64,000 nucleotides of DNA from Rostratula benghalensis (lineage: Eukaryota > Chordata > Aves > Charadriiformes > Rostratulidae): assembly GCA_013399305.1 (NCBI GenBank), contig VXAI01000015.1:2951329-3015328 (forward strand), given 5' to 3'. The translations under genes were made by a program, and so were the position numbers. The notes under the pieces are model-generated. The model was not told the DNA's origin, searched no databases, and was given only the letters and a program-made list of their open reading frames with translations. Shown piece by piece: positions 36,960-50,700 of this stretch; position 1 is the first letter of the stretch; the number at the start of each line of letters is the position of its first letter.

Positions 36960-36977
36960 GGGGGGGGGGGGGGGGGG
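36960..36977 (+). repeat. Poly-G tract (G18)
   Basis: Eighteen consecutive G after AAATTC and before AAGAGAC. Long pure G runs are rare in vertebrate unique sequence and hard to sequence. The run could fold into a quadruplex, and its true length may differ from what is written here. Confidence 0.9.
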
Positions 36978-37795
36978 AAGAGACTTCTCTGTATTTGAGA
37001 CTTGAGCTGGCATACATCAATCCTACAGCTAGTGGTAGTAGCCAACATTATTCCGAGCTGCAAGATGGCAGATTCACAAAAATTTTAAAAACCTACACGC
37101 AGGCACTTTGTTTGACAGTGTATAATCAGGCTGAGATCATTGGCCACTAGGTACTTATTAAGGCTGAAAACATCAATCAAAGCTGAAGAGGGAGTGGACC
37201 TCAGACAGTTATGTAATACTGCAGATGACCCTAATGCTTCAAAGGGCTGCTAAATCTCCACTTGCTAGTTTTAAGCCAGGATTTTTTTTGTGACTAGACA
37301 TCAGGACAAAAGCTTCAAGGCAAGAAAGGGACAGCACAGGTTATTCCTTGTCCTAGCACGTGAAAGAATTTTCTTCTAAAGTACTGTGTTACTGGTCAGG
37401 ACACCATCAGGATGTACCAACTAGATGGAGGCACAAGCTGGCAATTGCCATATTCACAAATAACTCCCACAGATAGTTGTTAATGCACTATGACGTTTTT
37501 CCTGCTATGTACTAGCTGCTGTTCAACAGGCAAAGAAACAGCCCACATTCTGCATTCCCTTGTGTGGTTGGTGGGCATTTAAGTACGGTTTCTGCCCTAC
37601 CACATGCAGTACAAAACACTCCCAAATGCCCTTTGCAGCCTTCCATAACCCTGCTCAGGGAGCACATGTTCTGCTGGCTTGTGCAAAGTGAAGCTGTGAA
37701 TTGTGGTAATGAGGTCTCTTCCCTCCTTTCCCCCAGGCTCTCTTGCAGACTCCTTTCCAACTGGAAAGATGACAGGAGAAGAAAGGTTGGTGGAC

Positions 37796-37807
37796 TTTTT
37801 TTTTTTT
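37796..37807 (+). repeat. Poly-T tract (T12)
   Basis: Twelve T after TGGAC. Simple homopolymer. Confidence 0.85.
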
Positions 37808-39916
37808 CTTGCAAGACTGGCCACAATCCAGACCCAAGCATCTGTTAGAGTGCTCACTATTGCTCTTTTCATAACAGATTTGGCTGGTAAACCTGGTAAC
37901 AGCTGCATGAGCTGTGCTTGTGATCCATACAATTAATTTGCAACTGGCAAACGTGTCATTGTTCATCACTAGATGACAGCAATGCACTTCGGTGCATGCC
38001 TTGATCTCTTGCTAAGGGCACGATTCCAAGCAGCCTTGTATAGTTCTGTGGCCCATTTCCTGGCCAGAAAATGTTGGGAAAAGGATGCACTTGGGAAAAT
38101 AACTCTGCATGGATGAGGTGCCACAGTCCCAAAGGGAGAGAAGACATCAGCTGAGCAAAATACTCAATGATGTAAAAATAAAAAACAGTGATGGAGCTCA
38201 GGAAATATTCCAAAACAAAGACTGAAATATTAGCCCCCTTCTTCTCATTACCATAGGAGCACACTCAGAGGAACTTAAGGCAACTGCACTATATTGTGTC
38301 ATACAACTTTCCTACCACCAGAGCACAAGTGTTGACACTGTTGTAATACAAGGCTGAGTCACAAAAAGTAAGAGCAACTGCTAACTGTGATGCCATACAT
38401 CTCATGGCCAGGAATAAATGTGCTGCACAGTAGGAATGAAGCCAGTGGTAGCAACTCCTCTCTCAGGATTCCCACCTTCCCCTCCTGCTCCTAGATGCAG
38501 CACGGGGACTCTCAGTTGTACCACCAAGACTGAGTGACTGCACTCTGAACAAGTTGGTCTGGAAACATCATGTCCTATAGCAAGAAACCTGGCCAATTTG
38601 TATTTTCTCAAGAGGCTATTATTTAATCTAAAGGGTGGATGCAAACGAGTTCATAGATGGAGATGAGGGGTGAAGGAGGAAGGGAAACAACCCCAACCAA
38701 AGCAAACAGACTTAATGCATGACCAATTCACAGCCAAACACTACTTCAACTGGAGCAACTATCATTTCATCCTCCAATTTCAATAGGAAAACAGCCTATA
38801 AATTTAGCTGCACGCATACATATGTATACCCACATTCACATAAATCCTTGGATGAGAACAAGGAACATGAATATCTGCAGCTTCAGTGATTCCTTGCTAT
38901 GCTGGCAAGAAATGAATAATTTCGTCTTATTTATATCTATGACAAGTCATTTATTCACACACAGTTTTTTTCTTGCTGCCCTTTTTTCCGCCTCACCTGA
39001 TATTTTGCCTTTGTTCCATAGTTCTTCATTTATGAAAATTATTTTAATTCTGGAGTTAGGCAGTCTTACAGAATATAAATCAAGCCCTTGACCACTTGAG
39101 GTCATTAGATACTCCGTGGCAGGAAAATAATTTGTGAAAAAGAAAACTTTGTTTTCTTTACCTACAAGGAATGGCTGTATCTCTTATAAGACAAAACATA
39201 ACAGCTATAGCTAGAGAAAGATTCAGAGAAGAAAAAGAAAATATTTTGTTTGCATTACTTCTGAAATACCAAGTTATCTGTGTTACCTACCCACAGGTGT
39301 CAGGGAACCATGTACCCTTCCTCCCTTACTTTAGTGTAATCATCAGTGGTTATTTCTTTCTGGAATGGGATCATCCACTAATGAGCAGGTAATTTTGGTT
39401 TAGTGGAAACTATCAGCCAGAGGCACTCATCCTACATAAAATATCTTTATTGATTCTTCATCCCTGCAGGAACCAAGTATTCTGTAAAGATCTTATCAAG
39501 GAAGCTGCCATATTCACCTTCATGACAATTACTTTTACAAAAGTCACTTGCTTCAGATATTAGGAGAATAAGGAAAGTAATAAACATACAGGTTTAGCAC
39601 AGCAGTCATACTATGGATGCTTAGGCTAGCAATAGTAATTTAAAGGTTTGGTGTTTTGGTTGTTTTTTTTTTCCCCCTCTATAAGTCACTTATCAAACCT
39701 CAAATCCATAACAACTTCTCAGATCAGTCCAAGGTTCCTCAGAAGGTCTAAGAGGGCCCAGTTTGGCATTCAACTAGGCAAGATCCAAATGCACAGGTAT
39801 AGGCCAGCACAACAGAAAACATTGTTGGGCTGCTCAAGGAGCTACACTTCCTGTAAATCATGCCTGGACTACTGTCCGCATCAGAAGTACAACAGGATAC
39901 AAGTTGAACCCTTATC

Positions 39917-39934
39917 TTTTTTTTTGGGGGGGGG
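39917..39934 (+). repeat. T9-G9 homopolymer junction
   Basis: Nine T followed directly by nine G. Such a junction is slippage-prone, and the copy number is probably uncertain. Confidence 0.85.
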
Positions 39935-41079
39935 TAAAGCAATAAGAATTTTTTTAGACCTCCTTGTTTTACAGAAAATGAACATCATCCTTGGATAGCC
40001 TCAACCCTCTTCAAAATAAACTTAATCAGTTCTTCACTAAGTAAACCCAGATGGCTCTGACAAACTCCATTCCTACTTGAGTGTCTGTCTCCTGAGTTTG
40101 TAGCAGTGTCCAAGTTACATTGCTTATTGACCAGTGCAGCATGTGATCCAGGAGACCTATACCAAACTGTAGAGCTCCTTCCACTTTTCCATTCTCTCTC
40201 ACTGCAAACTGCAGTGCTCTCTCTCCCTGCTCTGCGCTCACTCCCCTACCCACCTGCATCCAAACTTGACTCTTACCCCAGCTTCTGATCCACAAGAAAT
40301 CTCTTTACCAGCAAGAATGGCACTCATTCCCACAGCCCATTCAGTATCTGGTGTCTTGGAAAGTGAAGTTTCTTAAGAAAACATGAGATACTGTCATTGT
40401 GCATAAAGGACGCTAATGATTGGTAGGGGACTGACTGCCTCCTATATTGAAAGGGAATACAGAACAAGCTCCAACTTTTGCAGTTCATTGGGGAAGTATT
40501 GTTGTTTTCCCTCTTTAAATAAATTCCGAAAAGATGACAGGTGAACTCTAACTGTAACTCCCTCTGTAGGCAATAAAGCATCTGATGGAATCACTGCACA
40601 TCTGTGAGTGAAGTGATATGGATTAATCAACATACAACATCATCTATATGAAAAATATTAAAGCTTCCCTTGGATTGCTTCGCAAGAACATCCTCTTGAA
40701 ATTATTTTGATATTCCCATCTCAGACTTTGTCTTTTAGGGTGATGGATGAAAAACAAATCTCAGTGAAGAATTCTCCCTTGGAAAATGCTTGCCCTAACC
40801 TTGCACACTGTACACAGGGGTTGATAAAACTAGGTTTATTTTCTCCACAGGTTTTCATTCATGTGATAGTAGGGAGAACTGGCTGGAAAATTCTTGATGT
40901 TTTCTGTCTCTACATCCCCAAAATGGAAAATGTGGAAAATTGACTTTTGGGTTTTTTCTTCCCAGAGAACAGGTTTGCTTTGCCATAAAACTCTCCAGTT
41001 AGAGTTTTGTAATTATTAGAAATTCAATTTTAATATTCACAAGTGATTTAGAAAGATTGCAGCACTAGGCAAGGAACCG

Positions 41080-42127
41080 GTGCCCGTGTGTATGCCTCAG
41101 CAGCTGACTGTAGCTCGTGCAGCTTGCGCTGAGCCTCTGCCTGTGTACAGGGTAAGTTCAGTCCCTCTAAGCGGTCAGAGGACTAGGACACCCACCCCAA
41201 CTGACCCCCGAGATGCAAGGCATCAGTTGCTAGTAGACATCCAGCCATTGTTGCTCGCAGGTGGTTGCTCAAAAAGCTGTGGGCACTCAGAGGCCCCTTG
41301 CAGACATATGGGTGTCCAAGACAACACCTGTGTCAGGTGTGACCAGGTGAATGACCTGCTCAGCCAGGTGGCTGGGCTGAAGGACAAAGTGGAGAGGCCA
41401 AGGTATATCAGGGAGTGTAAGAGAGATTGACTGGTGGACCTGCTCCCTAAGAGAAAGGGAGCAAGTTGAGGCCCCACATAAGTCAGAGGATCCCCTCCCC
41501 TCTTGTCACCAGGCAGCAGGAGGGGATCTCAGGGAAGTGGGGGGAATGGAAACAGGTTCCTGCAAATCCCCTCCCAGCCCCTCACACCTTCCCAGTTACC
41601 CTTGCAGAACAGGTATGGAGTTCTGCAGGAGGAACTGGCTGTTGGAGAGGAGGATGGTGCACCCAGGCCAGAAATGTCAGGAAGAATGAGTCTCCATCAA
41701 CCCAGCATCACAACTGGCTCCAAAAGGAAAAGGAGATGGGTCATTTTGGTGGGTGACTCTCTACTGAGGGGGGCAGAGGGACCAATATGCTGTCCTGACC
41801 TACTCCACAGGGATGTCTGCTGCCTCCCAGGCGCACGGGTTAGGGATGTGTGTGGCAGACTTCCTGCCCTAGTAAACACCTCTGACTATTACCCCCCTTT
41901 TAGTATTTCAGGCAAGTAGTGACAAAGTGGGTAGAAGGAGCTCAAAATCAATTAAAAGAGATTTTTAGAGCCTTGGGACAGCTTCTTAGGGGATCAGGGA
42001 CACAAGTTGTGTTCTTCTCTATCCCTTCAATGGGCAATCATTAAGAAATTAACAGAAAGAGGCAACTAGTCAACTTGTGGCTCCAGGACTGGTGTTACCA
42101 GCAAGGCTTTGGGATTTTTGACAATAT
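41080..42127 (+). pseudogene. CR1 LINE ORF1 pseudogene (Cys-rich + SGNH esterase)
   Basis: A decayed first reading frame of a CR1 non-LTR retrotransposon. ORF1 proteins of this family bind the element's RNA and carry an esterase-like domain. The first segment (41080-41430) starts at GTG, where ATG is likely ancestral. It shows a Cys-rich patch at residues 63-87 (GCSKSCGHSEAPC, then CVRC) and then a Leu-containing, coiled-coil-like stretch (DQVNDLLSQVAGLKDKVE). The reading then drifts between frames: PHKSEDPLPSCHQ in frame 2, EWKQVPAN in frame 3, and LPLQNRYGVLQEE back in frame 1. The SGNH block I motif VGDSLLRG follows, with GDS at 41752-41760, then DVCCLPGARVRDV. After about 41898 the frame shifts again (SDKVGRRSSKSIKRDF), then RALGQLLRGSG...QVVFFSIPS, a stop near 42041, and finally LWLQDWCYQQGFGIFDN. 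At least four frameshifts and one stop make it dead. Homology ends abruptly near 42127. The rest of the esterase, ORF2 (endonuclease and reverse transcriptase) and the 3' UTR are absent. Confidence 0.88.
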
Positions 42128-45100
42128 TAAAGTGAAAAAAATGAGATACTTTGAAAGGGTTGAAATTAATAAAATAGCACTGGTTTTGGTGTTTTTGGAT
42201 TAACATTTAAAGAGACATAATTTCTGTTCCACAGAATGTACTTAAGTCTTATTAAAGATCTCAGAACTATAGAGGAAGTAATGCTTAACTCAAGACAAAC
42301 ATAAGTTGGTTAAATTATAGGGTGGTACTAGGAGATCCTAGTGTCAATGTCACCAGTAGTCTCAATGATTTTCTTTAAAATTTTGGTTTAAGAGCACCTT
42401 CCACTGAGTTTTGAGGCAGCACTGCAAGTTTTGAAAGACTTCCTCAAAAGAACAGCAACCTGTTCTTTGGTGTCACATGAGCTGTCCTGTGTCACATAGG
42501 ACTGATTTCAGCCATCTTTCTCTCAAATTAATTTGTAAAAAAACCTGCTAAACAACCATTCAATTTAAACCATAATATAACAGTAAATCTTCAAATTTCC
42601 ATCTAAATTTATCCCAGCATCAGTCTATACAAGACTTAGTTTTGTCCCAACATTGCTCTCTAGCTCAGATAATTATTTCTCTTTAATGTTTGCAGTTTCT
42701 TCTTCTAGATGAATCTTCTGCATCTTAAAAGCTACCTTTCAGCCTACCTGGCTCGACAAATAGGCCTATTCATCAACTTATCCTCTGAAATGTTCCTAAT
42801 TCTGAATATGGTAAAAATGCCAGATCAAATCTTTCTAAATAAATTACTCCTAAATCTTAGGTGCTGTACAGATGTTTACCTCCAAAGTAAACTGAAGGGA
42901 AAAGTAGATTCATGGCCAGTCAGTTACTTGCTTTACTCAGTTTCTCTTTGCTGGTTCATTTCTCTGGTTGCCTACAGCTTGGCAGAGACAGAAATCACAT
43001 TTGCAGCAGCCAGCTCTGACCGCATTTGGAAAGGTTTGCTAACATGACCTTTTTATGCCTGCACGAGGACACAGAACAAAGCCAAAAGAGAGATGTTTGC
43101 AAGACAGAGACAAGTACTTCATCAAATCCTACCAGTAGCAGGACATGTTCAATAACAAGGATATGCCAGTAGAAAGGAATGCCCAAGTCCAAAACTAGCA
43201 ATGATTAGAGCAACTAAAAGCTGTTTTAATCCTGTTACAGATCAGCAGACAGCCCCTAACAAACAGAGTTCAGAGGAGTTTAATTTCTGGAGTCACTGCA
43301 CTGCTGCAAGGGCTACAGGTACCACAGAAGCTGGTGCTACCAGTGCTGGAGAGAAACGCTGCACATGCAAAACCAATTCAGATTTTACATCTCTTCCCTG
43401 GCTAAGTCTCACACGTACTTTTCTGTTTAAATCAATGGGATGATTAGGAATGACTTGCTTGTGGCAAGACTGCAGGAGTTTATTAATATCGCATAACAGA
43501 AAAGATGAAATAAAGGCACACTAGGGAATCTTACAGGCCACCAGGAACATGCTGCTCCATCTTAGGGGCTTGCTTCCATTATACTGATAAATTATGTCTC
43601 TATTGCTTGTCAGCTACAGGATAAAACAGGGCATCTTTATTATCAACAATGTACTCTAATTGGAATTAAAAAAAAAATTCTTGCTTAAGAGCTCACTCAA
43701 TAGTATTAGGAATATGCATTACTTTGTGTTAGAGAATGGGACTGTTTTAGTAGCAACAGCCTATTTTGACTAAATTTATCTCTGTATCCTGACAGTGTAA
43801 TGTTGATTTAACACTATGCCTGTCAGTTTTGTTAGAATGATAATTCTCTCTTCTAGCTGTGGAATAATGATTTTGTAAAAATATTTATGGAACATATGAT
43901 TTTTCTAAATGATGCCCAAGCCAGGCAGACTCAACATACAGAAGCTAAACCCAAAAAACTACCCTAAACAATTACAATCAATTCTTCTCAGTTAGGCTTG
44001 AAACATTAACAAGTGACAAAACAGCAGCACTTATAGCAAAGTCACTGAAATTAAACCACAATAAGTGGAAATATGTACTATTCAGAAATCTGAAAGAATG
44101 ATGCTGCAACTGCTTGGACTATGCATCCTTAATACGTAATGCTGCTTCAGTCATGACTTTTTGACTCAAATGCTCAAGAAGTCACCACTTGACAATTCCA
44201 AAAAAGCAGCATTTAAAAGTGCAGTCAGAAGAAACAAACTAAAAACAACAGACAAGGTTCAGTGAAGAGACCATTCATCTTTCACAAATGAGCAGGTGGA
44301 GAAACCAGTGCAGAATTACAGAAACAAAGGAAGAACCAATTGAGCAAACAAAGAGCATACGGGTCAGAGACACCATTGCACCATCTGCCTCCCTTTGCAA
44401 TGGAAATGGCAGAGTTAGGAGTAAACTTTTGAGCAGTGGCTGGACAGTTCTTCATCCCATAGGGAACACTGCTCTTTGAAATGCATTCCAGAAAGAACTA
44501 TTCTTGTTTATTTAAAAAAAAGCTTATGTTCCAGCTTTTGGTTGCTCTCATCTAAAGCCTTACTACCTCGCTTCCATCCAAATCATGTCTCACAAAATGT
44601 AACTGGCAATCCTAAGTCAGGGATAACTTGCTGTGACAACTAAAGTAACCTTTGCAGCTGGCTGACAGTCAACAGATATGGCTCTAAGATGCACAGAAGT
44701 GTCAACTGAAAAAAAAAATCAGTTTCATCAGCAGTAATGTTTTTACAACTTAAGTGAAGGTTTATATTTATCAAGGAAACAGCAAGGAAAATGAATGAAA
44801 GGATGAAGAGAATGTTATTCCCCCAGGGCTGAGGCAGATTATCTCTATCTCTACCTTTCTCCATAGGAAAAACTAAAGATGATAGCCAAGCCGGATTCCA
44901 TAATCTTATTTTGTGAAGCATAAATACGCATCAAAAGCTTTTGGAACAGAACAGCACTTTCTTGACAGCTAATCAACCAAGGTCTGTTGTTTATTTCTAG
45001 GAATGACCAGTCTGTTGTTGCAGTGTCAGCTTTTATTTGAGGAATGCACCACGGTACATCAATGCAGAATGGTTTGCATGCCTGCACATCTATCTGACAA

Positions 45101-46857
45101 CTGTCATCTTCAATTATTCTTTTCTTACCTACCTCAGTCTTCTTGTCTTAAGCTGTTGTAATGAATTCTAAAATCCCCTGTGGGATCTTGGCATCTTGTA
45201 AGAGTCCCTGGCAAAAAGGGATTCCAGCCTGTCAAGTAGATCTGTGCCCTGGTACAATCAGTACACAATTGTATGTGAGCAGCTCGCAGCAGAGAAAGGA
45301 GGATAAAACTCACATGCACAAGGGCAGTCCAGAGACCTGCTTATGTCTAGATGTAAGCTGCGCTGCTATAAGTTAAAAATTAAAATTAGCCTTGATTTTT
45401 TTCCGCAGCTTTTGTCTCCAGCAAGCAAGTTAGGCACAATCTTACCCAGGGACTTTAGAAGAGGGGTAGCAGCATTACACCAGTGCTCTTCCTTCTTCTA
45501 AAACCACATGAAGACCAAGCTCTGATGCAATAGGATTAGAACCAGGCAGCTACTGTAGCACTGAGTTCAGCTCATCTAAGAAATTCCTGTGAAAAATCCA
45601 ACAGGAATTGAAATAAAATTAATCCATTTTCAACAACTTGGAAATCAATCAATAGATTTGTACTATTGGCAGAGAAGATTCAGTCCACCTGTCTGCTGAC
45701 AAACCTACTGATTGGAGAATAGCAGTTTTGGCCTTTTCCGGAGAAAATTTTGTTTGAATATAAGTCCAAGCAATTTTCTGAGGAAATAGATCAGGCTGAA
45801 AGTCAGCTAAGTGTCTGCCATTAGAGGAAAAGAATTCACTTCCTTTATATTAAGGTCATCCTTATTTGTAGTGGCTTTGAAGGGTCTCCATAGCAAGGCA
45901 GTTCAGCTTTTAGTTCTGCCAGGTGACACAATTCACTTTCATCTTGTATTGCAGCCTGAACCACACAGGCTTTGGGGAGACAGAGCACCCATGTTGGAAG
46001 AATTTTAAGTACCCTTAGAGTTACAACAAGTATGATCTAGGAAAGCTTGCTGCATAAACATCCTCCAGTACCAGTGGGAGAACTATCATATACTAAAACG
46101 TCTTGAATTCCAGAATAACTACACTATGAGATGTCCCAGTACCAACAAAATAATAATGCATTAACACAGCTATGCTGGTTTTGAGGTCCAAAACAGTGCT
46201 CCTGTCTCCAAGTATCACAGAACTGTGCCAGGTAGAATGACAACAGTACAGAAAAAACCCCCTAAAAATCAGACTTTCAGTTGTAACTTCTAGAGAGATA
46301 ATAATAGCTCAAGCATGCAATTAAACAAATTCACAATTGTTTTAAACCTGAACTATGTCAGCAACAGATATTTTGAAACTGTATGCTAATTAAAGGGATT
46401 AAAAGTTTTTAAGAGCTAATTCTTCTTTTCTGCATTTTCACTCCTTGCCTTGGTTACCTTGAGTACCACCTCTCAGCCTTCATTTATATACACACACTGC
46501 CACTGCTTCTTGCACTTAAATCTACAGGAGTGAGTATTCTCTGCCTCTACTGACTGCCTTTTTTTGGCCTAGGAAAACCCAACCATAAATTGACCTATTC
46601 TGTCTTAGTTAAGGCAATTCTTCTGCTTTATAGTTACCACAGGCACCAACGTTTAATCACCTACTTGAATGTATTCATTTTCGTTTAGGCACACTGCGCC
46701 TCCATCATGCTGTAACTGATGTGGTCCAGGAAGTCATTTGCTCTAAATAGGGGTAAGTGTCCTTGGCAATGTAAGGCCGTTATCTCCATCAGGTGCTTTC
46801 ATTGAAATCACAGGGCAAATTGCTCATTACAACAGCAATTCATATCAAGCTTAATTT

Positions 46858-46890
46858 CCAACATGATGTAAATTGAATGTATCATGTTGG
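46858..46890. repeat. Inverted repeat, 10-bp perfect stem
   Basis: CCAACATGAT and ATCATGTTGG are exact reverse complements separated by 13 bases. The stem can be lengthened by two wobble pairs and one A-T pair to leave a 7-base loop. It is too short for a typical pre-miRNA, and about one stem of this size is expected by chance in 64 kb. Confidence 0.85.
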
Positions 46891-46982
46891 GCCATAGAAC
46901 AACACATTTACCTGCTTGGTTTCAAGGTTCATCTTCATTAGAACTTGTACTCCACAGTTAGCTACAATAAATCAGCTCTACC

Positions 46983-46998
46983 AAAAAAAAAAAAAAAA
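46983..46998 (+). repeat. Poly-A tract (A16)
   Basis: Sixteen A after CTACC, followed by GCTCC. Simple homopolymer. Confidence 0.9.
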
Positions 46999-47706
46999 GC
47001 TCCAGTAGCAGCAGGCTTCCAGTCCTTGTTTCAGCTCATCTCTACCTGTAATTAATGCTCCATCATTGTCCTTGAGGGAGAACATCTGTTTTCATGGATC
47101 ATGCTAATGCTTGGTTAAATACAACTGTCTTTACTGTTCCCAAAAACATATTTGGCAGATCCTAAACATATTGTGTCAGATTTTTCAGGTTTTTACAACT
47201 CTTTTCCTAGATTCTTAACCATTCTCTTTGCAGATCCCAAGCAATATTTCTTCCCCCTTTCACTAACTGACAGGGAATTAGCATCCTAATTCCACCGCCT
47301 AGAAACAGAGCTGCGGTAGGAGACCACTATCATTATTATGCTACCATTGTTCTCAATTACACTAAGCTACAGTCACAAATAGTGCATGATATCACCATTA
47401 CTGTCACACCTATTATTACCAAGGAAAGTGTGAAGATAATTAGCACAGGAACACTAAGACTTGCAACAAGCGTACATTTCTCAGTGTAAGAGTTTCACAC
47501 TCTTCTCTCCTTGAGTACAGACTTTTGCTTACAGACACAATGCAGAAAGGGCAGTAAACTGTGAAGTAGTTTCCTTACCCACTTCCCTTCCAGCAAGTTG
47601 TCTTTTACTCTGAGGAGCAGCATCTCACAAAGCCTCAGATGCACTCACTGCAGAAGACGCTGTGGTACTTGAAGATATCAAGTCACTCCCTCCACTCCAG
47701 TTTGAC

Positions 47707-47717
47707 TTTTTTTTTTT
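47707..47717 (+). repeat. Poly-T tract (T11)
   Basis: Eleven T after TTTGAC. Simple homopolymer. Confidence 0.85.
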
Positions 47718-50700
47718 CATTGACAAGGATGAAAAGGATGGTGCTTTCAGTCCAGCACAACTACAGAGCCAAACTCCTTGGTCAATGATCACTTGTGATA
47801 AGGGACTTGACTAATTTCTCCTAGATTGTTTGCCCCACTGCAAGTATTGTGAGGGTGGTTCAGAACCTCATTCCTTTAGTGGTTAAAAAGGTACCTTTCT
47901 GCTGTAACTTGCTAGCGTTATAAATTAGAATTAGAAAATTGCCAGTGCTACATGACACTGATTTTCACTACATTTTAGGTGTGCTGAAACAATAGAAGAA
48001 AATATTTAATAACCAATAACCCACATTTTTGGGAAATGCTTAACACCCACTTCCACCATCCCACTCAACAATTTGCTGATAGTTTCAAGTAAGGTCACAC
48101 TAGTAGCATCTTCAAAAAAATTCCAGCTTAAAGAGATCATAGGAATATATTTGAGATATTTTCCCTTCCCATATAGGATAAAAAGGAGCACACACTCAAA
48201 CAACTGTTGGTTAGGGAATTCTGTGCTAAGCCAACACATATCCATTGTAAAGACAGAAACGATATTTTAATTGCAAAGTGAAAGCAGCTGACAAGATAAT
48301 TCTCCTGATCAGAGATTGCAAAGGTGACAGTCTTTGAATCAAATAATCGTATTGCCAGTAGAAACATTTTAAAGAAAGTATAGCTCAGAATAGTTTGATA
48401 AATAGCATCTCATTAGCAGAAACTCAAGGAGCCAGAGGTTAGTGAGAGTTAGTCCAGCCAGATTTGTAACTTTTTCAAATTAAACCCTTCATTTAGAATA
48501 TCTAGAAAACGTAAGAGCAAAGTTTTACAGCTTCTGCACATTTGTTACCCGAATCAGGTATCTGCCAGCATCCACAGTACACTGCAAAAAGAAAGATTCC
48601 CCTCTCTCCCTTTTATATGCATACAATTGTCTGTTGTTTTCAGGTAAAAGCTTTAATTGTTAGTACGTGGCAGACGTTAACAATGGCAAGATTTGCACAT
48701 CTGATGTTTCTTAAACAGGAAACATGGAAACTAGCCCCAAAATCCAATTAGCTGGCTTTGATGGTAACCTTAATTTCTCACCTTGGGTAAAACTCTTTCA
48801 AGTAAAACACTTTGTGCTCAGAGCTCCTACTGTGCCTGGTATTTATTTGTCACTGTTAAAAAAATTCCAGAAACTAACACATTTTAAAACTGAAAGTTAA
48901 AAAGTAAGGCTATTATAAATGCAGCTAATAACTGCAGAAGCATTCGCAATCCCATTCCAAGCTTCCATTGGATTAGTCATTGTAGACTTAGTACAGACAA
49001 GCATAATTGAGCAATCATATGACAGAGATTTTTGCTAGGGAAAAGTCTGTTATTATTTCAGACACCCAAGAAAGCGCAGGAGCGAGCTAAGAAGATTCTG
49101 AGTCATCCCAGCAAGGAAATGAGAGAGCACCATGTGGTCTCACCTCTGCCAACCAGCCAAATGACAGCAGAAAAGTTACAACATGTAACTGTATGAACAT
49201 AAAGGAAAGAAGATGTTAAGCTATTTTCTCCTTTAACAAGGAAATCCCACTGACTATTATTGCAGAAATAGTGAAATTTCCTTTAGAAATTCAGATCTGA
49301 CTTGATTATGCCAACTTGCAGGCAAACTTTTCTGAAGCCTATAAGGTAGTAAAAATAAGAGGCTACACAAAAAACAGACCCTGGGGTCTACAAAGCTTAT
49401 TACTATGGGGTTTTTTTCTGAAAGGCTCCACATGACAATGACCACATAAAACCCCCATACATCAAAGAGTACCCCATAACGGGACATAAGCTTTAAAGCA
49501 CACTACAATGCACAAATACCATGTACCTGGTATGTTAACTTTGACCTGAGGCTTTGAATTCACACCAGAAATTACCTCTTACTTTGATTCAAACAGAGCA
49601 GTAAGAGTATATATACTTTGCTATCATTGTGTAAAATAATCCTTAGCCTTTCATCAAATTAGTAATCCTTAGAGAATGGATTGGATTTTTTCCCCCCTCA
49701 CATATCCCTAGACAGATTCCCCACAACCAAACACACAGGTTAATGTTTGATACAGAATTAGGTCCTAACAGCATGAACTGCAAAAGCAAATCAGTAAAAA
49801 GCAGAACAAACCGGAAGACTGGACAAGACAATTATAAGAGAAAATAAACCAGCCCCAGCCCTTATGAACTCGTTTATCAATACAAGTTTCCCTATATTAG
49901 AACCATAATTCACCCCTCTGAGTAGCTAACAAAGTTCCCTCAAAAGCAGCCAGGAACATTCAATTTTTTCATTCTAAGAAGTACCTCATATCATATTACT
50001 TTACTTCTGCGAGAGAAAGTCAAGAGCGCTCTTAAGCACAAGAGCTGAACAAAAATAAATTACCTTTTGCTGTAATTTATGAAGGCTCCTCTAAGCTCTT
50101 CACAGTCCTAAAAACCACGCAGCAGCCAAAGTACCAACCCTCCCCCACCTCTTTTTGTATGGCTAAGGACACCTGTTTACCAAATGCCAAGTGCAGTTAA
50201 TTAGCCAGCAATTACAAGAAGCTGCATTATCACCTGTTTCAGATCAAAAGCCCTGGTGCTCCTGCCTCCTCCAATTACCTGGTTCCAACCTGCAAAGGAG
50301 GTGACCCTCTGTTTGAAGTTAACTCCTGTCTTACCATCTTTTAGATGCACGATACTGTTTGCTGTCTGCAGTTATGGACTTACCCACATGCGGTTTCACC
50401 AGCAAATTCTTTCTGTAAGTATTTTAGAAGGGAAATAAATATATTTTTGAAGCAGCACACAAGATGGCTAAAACATTCTGTTGAATGTAATAATAGCAGC
50501 ATGTATTGTGGATGTGTAAGGAAAGGCTAAAATAAAAATCTTATTTCAAGGTAGAAGTTTGGGGGTTTTTTATAGAGTGTATTCAGACACTGATGTTCTG
50601 ATGTACTATGACTGAACTTTTAATCACTTTTTCTTCCTACATACATACTTATATGCACATCCAGGAAAATGAAGGCAAAGAGTGCCATTGTGATGCCTCA

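Larger units (their letters stand above)
36978..41079. other. Non-coding unique sequence, no gene seen
   Basis: Nothing recognisable apart from homopolymers (T12 at 37796-37807, T10 at 39663-39672, and T9 followed at once by G9 at 39917-39934). The overlapping frames of 94-111 codons at 37512-37987 on both strands share one GC-richer segment and do not read as a known protein. Confidence 0.6.

Noticed and set aside
37512..37987. Five overlapping 77-111-codon frames on both strands
   Set aside because: Mutually overlapping in many frames, with Lys/Phe runs from a T12 tract. No domain.
46858..46890. Pre-miRNA hairpin
   Set aside because: The stem is only 10-13 bp, too short for Drosha substrates, and no known microRNA seed is recognised.
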